A stretch of 64,000 nt of DNA from Phreatobacter sp. GTDB taxonomy: Bacteria > Pseudomonadota > Alphaproteobacteria > Rhizobiales > Phreatobacteraceae. This document shows positions 45,263 through 53,968 of the stretch, piece after piece. The position numbers and the translations under genes were made by a program. The notes beneath the pieces were generated by a model. That model saw nothing but the letters and a program-made list of their open reading frames with translations. It was not told the origin of the DNA and made no database searches. Positions within the stretch are counted from its first letter, which is position 1; every line of letters begins with the position of its first letter. The DNA is taken from NCBI RefSeq assembly GCF_022843985.1, contig NZ_JALHMP010000004.1:154269-218268 (forward strand), given 5' to 3'.

Positions 45263-47212
45263 TTATTTCCGTTCTCCACCCGCATCCTCATCCGCACCCG
45301 GGTCTGAGTGCTCCGTCTCGCCAACCAGCTCAAGCGTTCGCTCAATCCTGAGCTTCCTGACGCCCTTTTCCCGAGCAGCGATCCGTTTCATGCTTCGCAC
45401 AACTGCTAGTACCCACAACGCCTCCGACTCAAGCGCAGGATACTGTGCTGCTGCCCGCTTCCGTTCCTTCAGGGTGTGAGCGATCCAATACCAACCGGCT
45501 CTATTGGAATTCAACCAAAATTCTACAAAAAGCTCGACCGGAATATGCGCCAGGACCGGCAAGTCATCAAATTCAAGACTGCCATCGCGCGTGTAACACA
45601 GTTTCTCGAAAAATTTCTCTCCGTCTACTTTCATGACCTCAAGCAGATCCGGAACTGAATCAATGAGATTCTTCTCTACCGCTACAGTACGCTGATGAAC
45701 AAGGTGGTCAAACACACGCTGAAATTCGTCGCGGTATTCATCTTCGACCCAATATTGAACACCGTCATGCGAGCGCCCAAACGTTTCCGCCCAACGATGC
45801 CCCCGCTCGCGTGGCGGAAGCCGCCCCTGTCTCAATAAATCGTCAATGTAACAAAGAGCTTCGTTCGCAACATCGTTGATTGTACCATCAATGACCCCTC
45901 GGGTCACCAACATCATCTGCAGTGCAACGACGTGCAATATCTCTCCCGATTGGACAAACTGACGCTCAGTGAATTGCCGCCACATCTCCTCAATCGCGGC
46001 ATTGACAGTTACATCATCAAGCGCATTAAAGTTCATTACCAGCCTCCAAGCTGGCAGTTTACCTTTCTCCGCAAAAAATTCCGAATTATCTAAAGACTCG
46101 TTTATTCGTCGCGGATCAAAATTCCCGAATGAGATCGTCTGAGTAATGACATCATCATTCAACACAGAGCTGGAAAACCGAACGAGCTTATGCCTCTCAG
46201 CAAGAGCAATGATTGGTGGGGCAACATCATCAGATTTATTTCTAGCTAGCGAAAAGTGGTAACTATTAATACGGTCGCCCCTCCTGACGAGATCGCCATC
46301 AGAAATTTCGCTGGCGCGGTATGCTATCGACAGCGCGCAAAAAAGTCGAACAGCCTCAATGATTGCTGGACCGTGTGGGATATGGCGGGCATCCAGGGCC
46401 GAGAGGAGGCGATCGACATCCTCGACAACCTGGCGAAGTATTCTCAATGATTTTACATTTGATTCCTTGAATACGCCGAGAACCTCGCTTTTAATATCAA
46501 CCCCCTCAAACTTTCCAAATAGAATCTCAGAGAGCTGGCAAAATACTCCATATGCCCCGTCAATGTCCGGCTCCAATCGTAACGTATGCCCAAAGATCTT
46601 CTCTTTTGAATTTTGGAAACTATCAACGATTTTCTTTTCGTGTGCAATTACGATAACACGGCATCCATGATGCTCTACGTATCGGTTTATAACTCCAAGT
46701 ATTTTGCTCAGCTTTACCGAGCATCGCTCTAGGTCGTCAAATATAATTGGCTTTGCAGCGTCAACCTGGGTTTTAACGAAATTACCAATTATCAATGACG
46801 CTAGGCCGTTTATACCGACAGATCCGTATCCCGGCACTCCAAGGTTGATCGCGCTGATCTTATCAGAAAGACCTTTAAGCGATGCCTTATTTGGAAACAT
46901 CTGAGCAAAAACAGCCGCCTCAATCTCCTCAATCGAATTGAGACTAAACAGGCTTACATAGTTAGCCTTTTCTTCGGATAAAAGTCCTCGTATCTTATAG
47001 GTCTTACCAACACCCCAGTCACCGGTCACGAGAACAGCATAGCCGGGAGCCTGGCGCGATACATAATAAGATAGATAATTATCTATATATGAATTCGCAC
47101 CTTCAATATTTTCGGCCCTCTTCTTCTGCAGCTCCTGCCCCTGACTAGCTTCGGGCTCGTTTCTCTTTCTTCGGGTGAACCACACGTAGTACCTCCCCAA
47201 CCTGACAGTCAT
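45263..47212 (-). CDS. KAP-type P-loop NTPase (low-GC, probably horizontally acquired)
   Basis: The 649-residue protein has a charged N-terminus (1-35), then Walker A GDWGVGKT (64-71), Walker B PIIFDDLERC (155-164) and a sensor-like VIVIAHE (186-192). GxWGxGKT with DDLxRC is the KAP NTPase signature. Unlike many KAP proteins it has no clear transmembrane insert. The C-terminal 400 residues are helical with no family I recognise. Two 60-base lines I counted inside it have 24 and 25 G+C (about 40%), against 45 of 60 in a nearby line, and AT-ending codons are frequent. It stands alone between operons. A role in phage defence or stress is inference. Confidence 0.8.
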   Translation of the reverse strand: MTVRLGRYYVWFTRRKRNEPEASQGQELQKKRAENIEGANSYIDNYLSYYVSRQAPGYAVLVTGDWGVGKTYKIRGLLSEEKANYVSLFSLNSIEEIEAAVFAQMFPNKASLKGLSDKISAINLGVPGYGSVGINGLASLIIGNFVKTQVDAAKPIIFDDLERCSVKLSKILGVINRYVEHHGCRVIVIAHEKKIVDSFQNSKEKIFGHTLRLEPDIDGAYGVFCQLSEILFGKFEGVDIKSEVLGVFKESNVKSLRILRQVVEDVDRLLSALDARHIPHGPAIIEAVRLFCALSIAYRASEISDGDLVRRGDRINSYHFSLARNKSDDVAPPIIALAERHKLVRFSSSVLNDDVITQTISFGNFDPRRINESLDNSEFFAEKGKLPAWRLVMNFNALDDVTVNAAIEEMWRQFTERQFVQSGEILHVVALQMMLVTRGVIDGTINDVANEALCYIDDLLRQGRLPPRERGHRWAETFGRSHDGVQYWVEDEYRDEFQRVFDHLVHQRTVAVEKNLIDSVPDLLEVMKVDGEKFFEKLCYTRDGSLEFDDLPVLAHIPVELFVEFWLNSNRAGWYWIAHTLKERKRAAAQYPALESEALWVLAVVRSMKRIAAREKGVRKLRIERTLELVGETEHSDPGADEDAGGERK

Positions 47213-47257
47213 CCACCTTGGGAACCGCCAACCCGCTTTAGTTCCTGCTCCGCCCCC

Positions 47258-47875
47258 TCAATCCCCCCGCAGCGCAAAAGCCTTCTTCGCCGCCGGGCGC
47301 GCCATGGCCGCCTCGTACCAGCCCTTGATTGCCGGCTTGTCGGCGAGGAGCGACGAGAAGCGCAGGTAGAACACGCAGCACGCCACGTTCAGGTCGGCGA
47401 TGGTGAAGCGGTTGCCGACGAGATGGCCGCCGTGGCTGGCGAGATGGCCCTCCAGCACGGCGAGCGGCGCCTTCAGCGTCTCCGTGCTCTTCGCCACCAC
47501 GGCCGGGTCGCGCTCGGCGACAGGCTTCAGCGTCTCATGCTGCATGAGGGCGAGCGCCGCGGCCTCCACCTCGGTCACCGCCCACATCGACCACATGGTC
47601 ATCAGCCCGTCCTCGTCCACCGTTTCCGGCGCCAGCGGCCCGCCGGCCTTTTTGGCGAGGTGCAGGTTGATGGCGAGCGATTCCCACAGGATGACGCCGT
47701 CGACATCGGCCGCCGGTACCCGGCCGTTGGGGTTGATGGCGAGGAAATCGGGCTGGCGCGAGCCTTCCGGCCCATAGACCACCGGCGCGTGGGTATAGGT
47801 GAGGCCGAGTTCCTCGCAGGCCCAGAGGTTGCGGATCGCCCGCGACTTGGCGATGCCGTAGATGGTGATGCTCAT
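47258..47875 (-). CDS. Glutathione S-transferase family protein
   Basis: The 205-residue protein has an N-terminal thioredoxin-like domain (MSITIYGIAKSRAIRNLWAC, INPNGRVPAADVDG, with the conserved cis-Pro) and a helical C-terminal domain (NRFTIADLNVACCVFYLR). It would conjugate or isomerise electrophiles with glutathione in the cytosol. It is 8 bp from the acyl-CoA dehydrogenase stop, so the two are in one operon, which suggests detoxification of an enoyl-CoA or aldehyde product. Confidence 0.92.
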   Translation of the reverse strand: MSITIYGIAKSRAIRNLWACEELGLTYTHAPVVYGPEGSRQPDFLAINPNGRVPAADVDGVILWESLAINLHLAKKAGGPLAPETVDEDGLMTMWSMWAVTEVEAAALALMQHETLKPVAERDPAVVAKSTETLKAPLAVLEGHLASHGGHLVGNRFTIADLNVACCVFYLRFSSLLADKPAIKGWYEAAMARPAAKKAFALRGD

Positions 47876-47883
47876 GCGAGGCC

Positions 47884-49035
47884 TCATTGGCGGAAGGAAT
47901 CCCGCGCGATGATAAGCCGCTGCACCTCGCTCGTCCCCTCATAGATGCGGGTGATCCGCGCATCCCTCACATGCCGTTCGACGGGATAGTCGGCGCAGTA
48001 GCCGGCGCCGCCGTGGAGCTGCAGGGCGGTGTCGGTGGCCCGCCCCGCCGCCTCGGAGGCGAAGAGCTTGGCCATGGAGGCCTCGCGGCCGAAGGGCTCG
48101 CCGCGGTCCTTCTTCGCCGCCGCCGAGAGAATGAGGAGCCGCGCCGCCTCGAGCTCGGTCTCGCGGTCCGCCACCATCCACTGGATGCCCTGGAAATCGG
48201 CGATGGCCTGGCCGAACTGCCGGCGCTCCTTCACATAGGCCTTGGCCGCGTCCATGGCGGCGCGGGCGATGCCGAGCGAGAGCGCGGCGATGCCGATGCG
48301 CCCGCCGGCAAGTTCGCCCACCGCGATGCGGAAGCCGTCGTCGAGCTTGCCCATCAGCGCCGTCGCCGGCACCCGGCAGCCGTCGAAATGCACGGTGTTG
48401 GTGGCCGAGCCATGCTGGCCGAGCTTCCTCTCCGCCTTGCCGATGGACAGGCCCGGCGTGCCGGCCTCGACGAGGAAGCAGGAAATGCCCTTGCCCTTCC
48501 GCGCCTCCGGGTCGGTCACCGCCCAGACGATGAAGAGCCCGGCATATTCGGCCGAGGTGATGTAGATCTTCTCGCCGTCGAGCACGAAATGATCGCCGTC
48601 ACGGCGGGCGCGGGTCTTCATGCCGGCGGGATCGGAGCCGGCGCCGGATTCGGTCAGGCAGAAGCCGGCGGCGGGATAGGTGCCGTCGGCGATCTTCGGG
48701 ATATAGGCGCGCTTCTGCGCCTCCGAGCCCACCGCCTGGATCACCTCGGCCACCATGTTGGTGACGGAGGCGGTGACCCCCGTGGCGGCGCAGGCATAGC
48801 CGAGTTCCTCGATGGCCAGCGCAAAGGCCACCGTGCCGGCTTCCGTGCCACCGAAGGCGGCATCGACATTGACCGCCATGAACCCCGCCTCGGCGAAGAC
48901 CTTGAGGTTTTTCAGGAACTGGTCGCGGCCCTCGCCGCGGTCGAGGACGGGCGCCAGCGGCGCGGCAATCTCCTGCGCCATGGTCCGCGCGGTGTCGCGG
49001 ATGAGAAGCTCTTCCTCGGTGAGTGCGAACTGCAT
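47884..49035 (-). CDS. Acyl-CoA dehydrogenase (short/branched-chain type)
   Basis: The 383-residue flavoenzyme has FCLTESGAGSDPAGMKTRA, GEKIYITSAEYAGLFIVWA, RRQFGQAIADFQGIQWM, LHGGAGYCADYPVERHVRDA and the catalytic Glu in IYEGTSEVQRLIIAR. It is closest in pattern to short- or branched-chain acyl-CoA dehydrogenases and is distinct from the two ACADs at 33-35 kb. The start at 49035 gives the typical MQFALTEEELLIRDT. Confidence 0.94.
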   Translation of the reverse strand: MQFALTEEELLIRDTARTMAQEIAAPLAPVLDRGEGRDQFLKNLKVFAEAGFMAVNVDAAFGGTEAGTVAFALAIEELGYACAATGVTASVTNMVAEVIQAVGSEAQKRAYIPKIADGTYPAAGFCLTESGAGSDPAGMKTRARRDGDHFVLDGEKIYITSAEYAGLFIVWAVTDPEARKGKGISCFLVEAGTPGLSIGKAERKLGQHGSATNTVHFDGCRVPATALMGKLDDGFRIAVGELAGGRIGIAALSLGIARAAMDAAKAYVKERRQFGQAIADFQGIQWMVADRETELEAARLLILSAAAKKDRGEPFGREASMAKLFASEAAGRATDTALQLHGGAGYCADYPVERHVRDARITRIYEGTSEVQRLIIARDSFRQ

Positions 49036-49151
49036 GGGCGGCCTCCGGTCGTCATGAGGTCTTAGGGGAGGCGGCGGGGGCCGGCAATCCGGCGGAACGG
49101 CGGTGGGGGAAGGGGGGCGCCCCTCCAGCCGTTCGGTTGGCAATGTCGAAA

Positions 49152-49300
49152 GGCCCCACCCGCACCCACCCCGCTCCGCGGAGAGGGGGACTTCGACGTG
49201 GCGTCACGTTTCATGCGCCGTGCCTGGCGCGACGGCCAAAGGCAGGTCGCGGAGGTCATAGTCCCCCTCCCCGCGCAGCGGGGAGGCTAGGGGCCGGGCC
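49152..49300. repeat. Palindromic intergenic repeat, family B copy 3
   Basis: The left arm (49152-49192) runs GGCCCCACCCGCACCC, then GGAGAGGGGGACT. The right arm (49260-49300) starts AGTCCCCCTCC and ends GGGGCCGGGCC. It occupies the centre of the 337-bp gap between the ACAD and glycerate kinase genes, which has no other supported feature. Confidence 0.8.
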
Positions 49301-49372
49301 ATCCTGACCGCCGTCTTGAACCCTGCCGTGGCAGGGCATGACGAAAGCCCTTCCACCCGCTAATCATTCCCC

Positions 49373-50665
49373 ATGACCTTTGCCTCCGATCCCCGCGCCT
49401 TTCTTCTCTCGCTCGGCCATGCCGCCATCGCCGCCGCCCTGCCCGACCGCATGGCCGACCACCTGCCCGCCGCGCCCGCCGGCCGCACCCTCGTCGTCGG
49501 CGCCGGCAAGGCGGCGGCCAGCATGGCCCAGGCCTTCGAGCGCCTCTGGCCGGCGCCGCTGGAGGGCACGGTCGTCACCCGCTACGGCCATGCCGTGCCC
49601 TGCAGCCGCATCACCGTGCTTGAGGCCTCCCACCCGGTGCCCGACGCGGCGGGCCTTGCCGCCACCCGGGCCATCCTCGCGCGCCTCGACGGCCTCACCG
49701 CCGATGACCTCGTCGTCGCCCTGATCTCCGGCGGCGGCTCGGCCCTCCTCGCCCTGCCCGGCGGCGACCTCACCCTCAACGACCTCAAGGCGGTCAATGC
49801 CGCCCTGCTCGCCTCCGGTGCTGACATCACCGCCATGAACTGCGTCAGGAAACATGTCTCGGCCGTCGCCGGCGGACGGCTGGCGGCGGCGGCCCATCCC
49901 GCCCGCCTCGTCACCATCGCCATTTCCGACGTGCCGGGTGACGATCCCGCCGTCATCGCCTCGGGGCCGACCGTTCCCGACCCGACGACGCGGGAGGAGG
50001 CGCTCGCCATCGTCGCCCGCTACCGCATGGACCTGCCGGCGGCGGTGATGGCCCATCTCGCCAGCCCCGCCTGCGAGAGCATCAAGCCGGACCACCCGGC
50101 CTTCGCCGCCGGTCACGACGTCCGCCTCATCGCCCGTCCCGTCGAGAGCCTGCGCGCCGCCGCCCGCATCGCCGCGGCGGCGGGCCTGCCGACCCTCATC
50201 CTCGGCGACACGATCGAGGGTGAGGCGCGCGACGTGGCGCAGGTCCATGCCGCGCTCGCCCGATCGGTGCTGGAACACGCCCTGCCCGCGGCGCCGCCCC
50301 TGCTGATCCTGTCGGGCGGCGAGACCACCGTCACCCTGCCGAAGGACCGCCCGATCGGCCGCGGCGGCCGCAATTCGGAATTCGCCCTGGCCCTGGCCGC
50401 CGCCATCCTGCCGCTGCCGCGGCCCCTGCGCGACCGTATCCACGCCATCGCCCTCGACACCGACGGCATCGACGGCATCGAGGCCAATGCCGGCGCCCTG
50501 GTGACGCCGGACATCCTCGCTGCGGCCGAGGCCCGGGGGCTTTCGCCGCGGATCTTCCTCGACCGTCACGACGGCTTCGGCTTTTTCGCCGCCCTCGACG
50601 GCCTGGTTGTCACAGGACCGTCACACACCAACGTCAACGATTTCCGCGCCATCCTCGTGCAATGA
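49373..50665 (+). CDS. Glycerate 2-kinase/MOFRL family (TtuD/GckA-like)
   Basis: The 430-residue protein is a MOFRL-type enzyme: VVGAGKAAASMAQAFE, LISGGGSALLALP, VRKHVSAVAGGRLA, SDVPGDDPAVIASGPTVPD and, in the C-terminal MOFRL domain, GRGGRNSEFALALA and DTDGIDGIEANAGALV. Biochemically characterised members are D-glycerate 2-kinases, and the tartrate-pathway TtuD was first called hydroxypyruvate reductase. With TtuC-like genes 6-8 kb away it could link tartrate or glycerate to 2-phosphoglycerate. Confidence 0.9.
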   Translation: MTFASDPRAFLLSLGHAAIAAALPDRMADHLPAAPAGRTLVVGAGKAAASMAQAFERLWPAPLEGTVVTRYGHAVPCSRITVLEASHPVPDAAGLAATRAILARLDGLTADDLVVALISGGGSALLALPGGDLTLNDLKAVNAALLASGADITAMNCVRKHVSAVAGGRLAAAAHPARLVTIAISDVPGDDPAVIASGPTVPDPTTREEALAIVARYRMDLPAAVMAHLASPACESIKPDHPAFAAGHDVRLIARPVESLRAAARIAAAAGLPTLILGDTIEGEARDVAQVHAALARSVLEHALPAAPPLLILSGGETTVTLPKDRPIGRGGRNSEFALALAAAILPLPRPLRDRIHAIALDTDGIDGIEANAGALVTPDILAAAEARGLSPRIFLDRHDGFGFFAALDGLVVTGPSHTNVNDFRAILVQ

Positions 50666-50696
50666 TGGCGTCGCGGTCCGGCTCGGGGGATGACAC

Positions 50697-51746
50697 ATGA
50701 CGATGCGCTTCGTCCGCTCGGGCATCCGCCTCGGCCTCGCCCTGATGGCATTGACCGTGGCCGGGCCGGAGGCGCGGGCCCAGGCGCGCACCCAGGTGAC
50801 GCTCTACACCTCCGTCGAGACCGACCAGCTCGCCGTGTTCAAGCAGGCGATCGAGTCGGACCTGCCCGACATCGAGGTCCGCTGGGTGCGCGATTCGACC
50901 GGCGTCATCACCGCCCGGGTGCTGGCCGAGCGGGAGAACCCGCGCGCCGACATGATCTTCGGCCTGGCGGCGACGAGCCTCCTGCTCTTCGCCTCCTCCA
51001 ACCTGCTCGAACCCTACAGGCCGAAGAACATCGACGAGATCAAGCCGGCCTTCCGCGATTCCGCGCCGCTCCCCCGATGGACCGGCATGGACGCCTATGT
51101 GGCGGCGATCTGCTTCAACCGGGACGAGGCCCGCAAGGTCGGCGCCCCGGCCCCGATCCGCTGGCGCGAATTGCTCCACCCGGCCCTGCGCCAGCGCATC
51201 GTCATGCCGCATCCCGCCTCGTCGGGCACCGGCTTCCTGCTTGTCGCCGGCTGGATCCAGATGATGGGCGAGGAGGCCGCCTGGGCCTTCATGGAACAGC
51301 TGCACGACTATGTCGCGATCTACACCCATTCCGGCAGTGCGCCCTGCGTCCAGTCGGCGCGCGGCGAACGGGTGGTGGGCCTGTCCTTCGACATGCGCGG
51401 CGCGCGCGAGAAGTCGATGGGGGCCCCCATCGACGTCATCGTGCCGGAGGACGGCGCCGGGTGGGAAATGGAGGCCTTCGCGCTGGTCCGCGACCGCCCG
51501 GTGCGCCAGGCCGACGCCGCCCGCCGGATCGCCGACTGGGCGACCAGCCGGCGCGCCAACGAACTCTATGCGCAGTTCTATGCGGTCGTGGCCCACCGCG
51601 ACGTGGTCAACCGCCCGCCCCATTATCCGCCCCATGCCGAGGAGCGCATGCTGCGCAATGACTTTTCCTGGATGGCGCAGAACCGCGACCGCATCCTCTC
51701 CGAATGGTCGCGTCGCTTCGACAACCGGATGCCGGCGCCGCGCTGA
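50697..51746 (+). CDS. Extracellular solute-binding protein family 1 (aminoethylphosphonate/iron-type)
   Basis: The 349-residue precursor has a signal peptide (MTMRFVRSG...PEARAQ) and an SBP_bac_1/Fbp-like domain: VTLYTSVETDQLAVFKQAIE, WVRDSTGVITARVLAERENP, ADMIFGLAATSLLLF, MPHPASSGTGFLLVAG and the sulfate/Fe3+-type segment REKSMGAPIDVIVPEDG. The nearest described group is the putative 2-aminoethylphosphonate receptor PhnS. No permease or ATPase is adjacent. A bidirectional terminator follows. Confidence 0.85.
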   Translation: MTMRFVRSGIRLGLALMALTVAGPEARAQARTQVTLYTSVETDQLAVFKQAIESDLPDIEVRWVRDSTGVITARVLAERENPRADMIFGLAATSLLLFASSNLLEPYRPKNIDEIKPAFRDSAPLPRWTGMDAYVAAICFNRDEARKVGAPAPIRWRELLHPALRQRIVMPHPASSGTGFLLVAGWIQMMGEEAAWAFMEQLHDYVAIYTHSGSAPCVQSARGERVVGLSFDMRGAREKSMGAPIDVIVPEDGAGWEMEAFALVRDRPVRQADAARRIADWATSRRANELYAQFYAVVAHRDVVNRPPHYPPHAEERMLRNDFSWMAQNRDRILSEWSRRFDNRMPAPR

Positions 51747-51763
51747 GCGGCGGCGGAATGCGA

Positions 51764-51797
51764 AACGGCCCCGCGCCTTGGGAGCGACGGGGCCGTT
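51764..51797. terminator. Bidirectional hairpin terminator
   Basis: A 10-bp perfect stem (AACGGCCCCG with CGGGGCCGTT) and a 14-nt loop sit between the convergent solute-binding protein genes. On the plus strand it is followed by ACGGTTTT. Confidence 0.75.
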
Positions 51798-51846
51798 ACG
51801 GTTTTGAGGAGCCGGGACGGCCCTTGGCCGCCCCTGTCCCGCGGCG

Positions 51847-52818
51847 TCAGTTGCCGGCGGTGACGCCGGCGGCGCGGATGACCGGAGTCCACTTGGCGAT
51901 TTCCGCCTCGAGGAAGGCGCGCAGGCCGGCGGGCGTCGCGAGGTTGTCGGCCGGCAGGTCGGCGCCAAGCTCGGCAAGGCGTGCCCGGACGCCGGCATCG
52001 GCGAGCGCCGCGTTGAGCCGATTCACGATCGGCTCGGGCGTACCCTTCGGCGCCAGCATGGCGTTCCATACCACCACCTGGTAGCCGGGCAGGCCGGCCT
52101 CGGCCGTGGTCGGGACATCCGGCAGGGCGGCGTTGCGCGTCGCCTGGGCGACGGCGAAGGCCTTGATCGTGCCGGCACGGACCTGCGGGGCGACGTTGAC
52201 GACCTGGTCGCAGAGATAGTCGACCTGGCCGGCGACGAGATCGTTCATGGCCGGGCCGGTGCCGCGATAGGGAACGCTCTGCGGCTTCACGCCGAGGGTG
52301 GCGTGCAGCAGCAGGCAGGTCGTGTGGCTGACCGAACCGATGCCGGCATGGGCGTTGTTGGCGGTGCGCTCGTTGGCCTTCAGCCAGGTGACGAACTCGG
52401 CGAGATTGTTCGCCGGCAGGGCCTTCTTCGCCGTGATCAGGATGGCATTGGTATTGACCACGCCGATCTGGGCGAAATCGGTGACCGGATTGTAGCGCAG
52501 GTTCGGATAGAGCGCGACGGACGCGGCATGGGTGCCGGTATGGCCGATCATGATCGTGTAGCCGTCGGGCGGCTGCTGGGTGAGACGGGTGGCGCCCGTG
52601 GTACCGCCGGCCCCCGCCACATTCTCGATCACCACGGACTGGCCGAGCGACCGCGACATGGCCTCAGCGACAATGCGCCCGACCACATCGGTCGGGCCGC
52701 CGGCAGCGAAGGGAATGATCATGGTGATGGGACGGGTCGGATAGGTCTGCGCGGCAGCCGGAGCGATGCCGGCAAAGGCTGCGACCGCGCCAGCGGCGAT
52801 AAGGTGGCGTCTGTTCAT
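51847..52818 (-). CDS. Tripartite tricarboxylate transporter receptor (Bug/TctC family)
   Basis: The 323-residue periplasmic protein has a signal peptide (MNRRHLIAAGAVAAF...AAAQ) and the Bug fold with PFAAGGPTDVVGRIVAEAM, ENVAGAGGTTGATRL, PDGYTIMIGHTGTHA and the carboxylate-binding loops. It would capture an organic acid for a TctAB-type permease not found here. AGGAGGATCCGC precedes its ATG. It is a paralogue of the receptor at 53969-54940. Confidence 0.93.
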   Translation of the reverse strand: MNRRHLIAAGAVAAFAGIAPAAAQTYPTRPITMIIPFAAGGPTDVVGRIVAEAMSRSLGQSVVIENVAGAGGTTGATRLTQQPPDGYTIMIGHTGTHAASVALYPNLRYNPVTDFAQIGVVNTNAILITAKKALPANNLAEFVTWLKANERTANNAHAGIGSVSHTTCLLLHATLGVKPQSVPYRGTGPAMNDLVAGQVDYLCDQVVNVAPQVRAGTIKAFAVAQATRNAALPDVPTTAEAGLPGYQVVVWNAMLAPKGTPEPIVNRLNAALADAGVRARLAELGADLPADNLATPAGLRAFLEAEIAKWTPVIRAAGVTAGN

Positions 52819-52954
52819 GCGGATCCTCCTGGAAGTGCAATATCGTGCCCGGCGCCGATGGGGAGGCCCGGTTATGGACTTCGCATACTCAATTCCAACC
52901 GACTTGAATAGATTGACGTAGCGCACCGGCGGGCGCCGGCAAGGAGACCACGAT

Positions 52955-53851
52955 ATGAGCGAGCGCGCGGCCACCGACAGCCTTTTCCCCGGCTTCCGGC
53001 TGGAAGACGTCAAAACTTCGGGCACGACGATCCGTCTGCGCACCGGCGGGTCCGGTCCCGCCCTGCTGCTGCTCCACGGCTATCCGCAGACGCACGCCCT
53101 CTGGCACAAGGTCGCACCCCGGCTCGCCCAGCGCTACACGGTGGTCGCTGCCGACCTGCGCGGCTATGGCGACAGCGGCAAGCCGGAGACCACCGCCGAC
53201 CACGCCCCCTATTCCAAGCGCGCCATGGCCCAGGACATGGCGGAGGTGATGACCGCCCTCGGCCACGAGCGCTTCTTCCTCGCAGGCCACGACCGTGGCG
53301 GGCGGGTCGCCCACCGCCTCGCCCTCGACCATGCCGACCGGGTGCGCAAGCTCGCGGTCCTCGACATCGCGCCGACCCGGGAAATGTATCGCGACACGAC
53401 CGACGCCTTCGCCAGGGCCTATTGGCACTGGTTCTTCCTGATCACGCCGGCCCCTTTTCCGGAGCGCATGATCGGCTCCGATCCCGACGCCTACTGGCTG
53501 AAGAAATGCGGATCGGGCGCGGCCGGCCTGACGCCCTTCGCTCCCGCCGCGCTGGCGGAATATCTGCGCTGCTTCCGCGACCCCGCCGTCATCCATGCCA
53601 GTTGCGAGGACTATCGCGCCGCCGCCACCATCGACATCGCCCATGACGATGCCGACGGCGACCGCAAGGTGACCTGCCCGGTTCGGGTGCTCTGGGGCCA
53701 GCACGGCGTCATCGCCAGCTGTTTCGACGCCCTCGCCCTGTGGCGCGAGCGCGCCCTGGATGTCAGCGGCCAGGCGCTGCCGGGCGGGCACTATCTCGCC
53801 GAGGAGCTTCCCGAGGAGGTCGCCGGGGAGTTGGAGGCCTTTTTCGGGTGA
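52955..53851 (+). CDS. Fluoroacetate/haloacetate dehalogenase-like alpha/beta hydrolase
   Basis: The 298-residue protein has the fluoroacetate-dehalogenase pattern: LLLHGYPQTHALWHK, ADLRGYGDSGKP, nucleophile Asp113 with Arg114 and Arg117 (GHDRGGR), and a C-terminal His279 (GGHYLAEE). His158/Trp159 (YWHWFF) and Tyr220 correspond to the halide pocket His155/Trp156/Tyr219 of the Rhodopseudomonas enzyme. A defluorinating or dehalogenating role is therefore plausible. It is divergent from a Bug receptor gene. Confidence 0.85.
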   Translation: MSERAATDSLFPGFRLEDVKTSGTTIRLRTGGSGPALLLLHGYPQTHALWHKVAPRLAQRYTVVAADLRGYGDSGKPETTADHAPYSKRAMAQDMAEVMTALGHERFFLAGHDRGGRVAHRLALDHADRVRKLAVLDIAPTREMYRDTTDAFARAYWHWFFLITPAPFPERMIGSDPDAYWLKKCGSGAAGLTPFAPAALAEYLRCFRDPAVIHASCEDYRAAATIDIAHDDADGDRKVTCPVRVLWGQHGVIASCFDALALWRERALDVSGQALPGGHYLAEELPEEVAGELEAFFG

Positions 53852-53968
53852 GGTTGCCGTCTGCCGACCACGCCTCCCGCTTTTCCCCGCTGAGGGAGAG
53901 ATCAAGGGCGGTGCCGTGGACGGGCAGTCAGCAAGCTCCGACAAAAGGGCGCGCGCCCTCCCATCACC

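Noticed and set aside
47213..47257. tRNA or att site flanking the low-GC ATPase gene
   Set aside because: Only 45 bp remain to the GST stop; no tRNA fold and no direct repeat shared with 45240-45262 were seen.
53852..53968. A further family B repeat remnant between the dehalogenase and the Bug gene
   Set aside because: Only short C-rich similarity; the arms are not recognisable.
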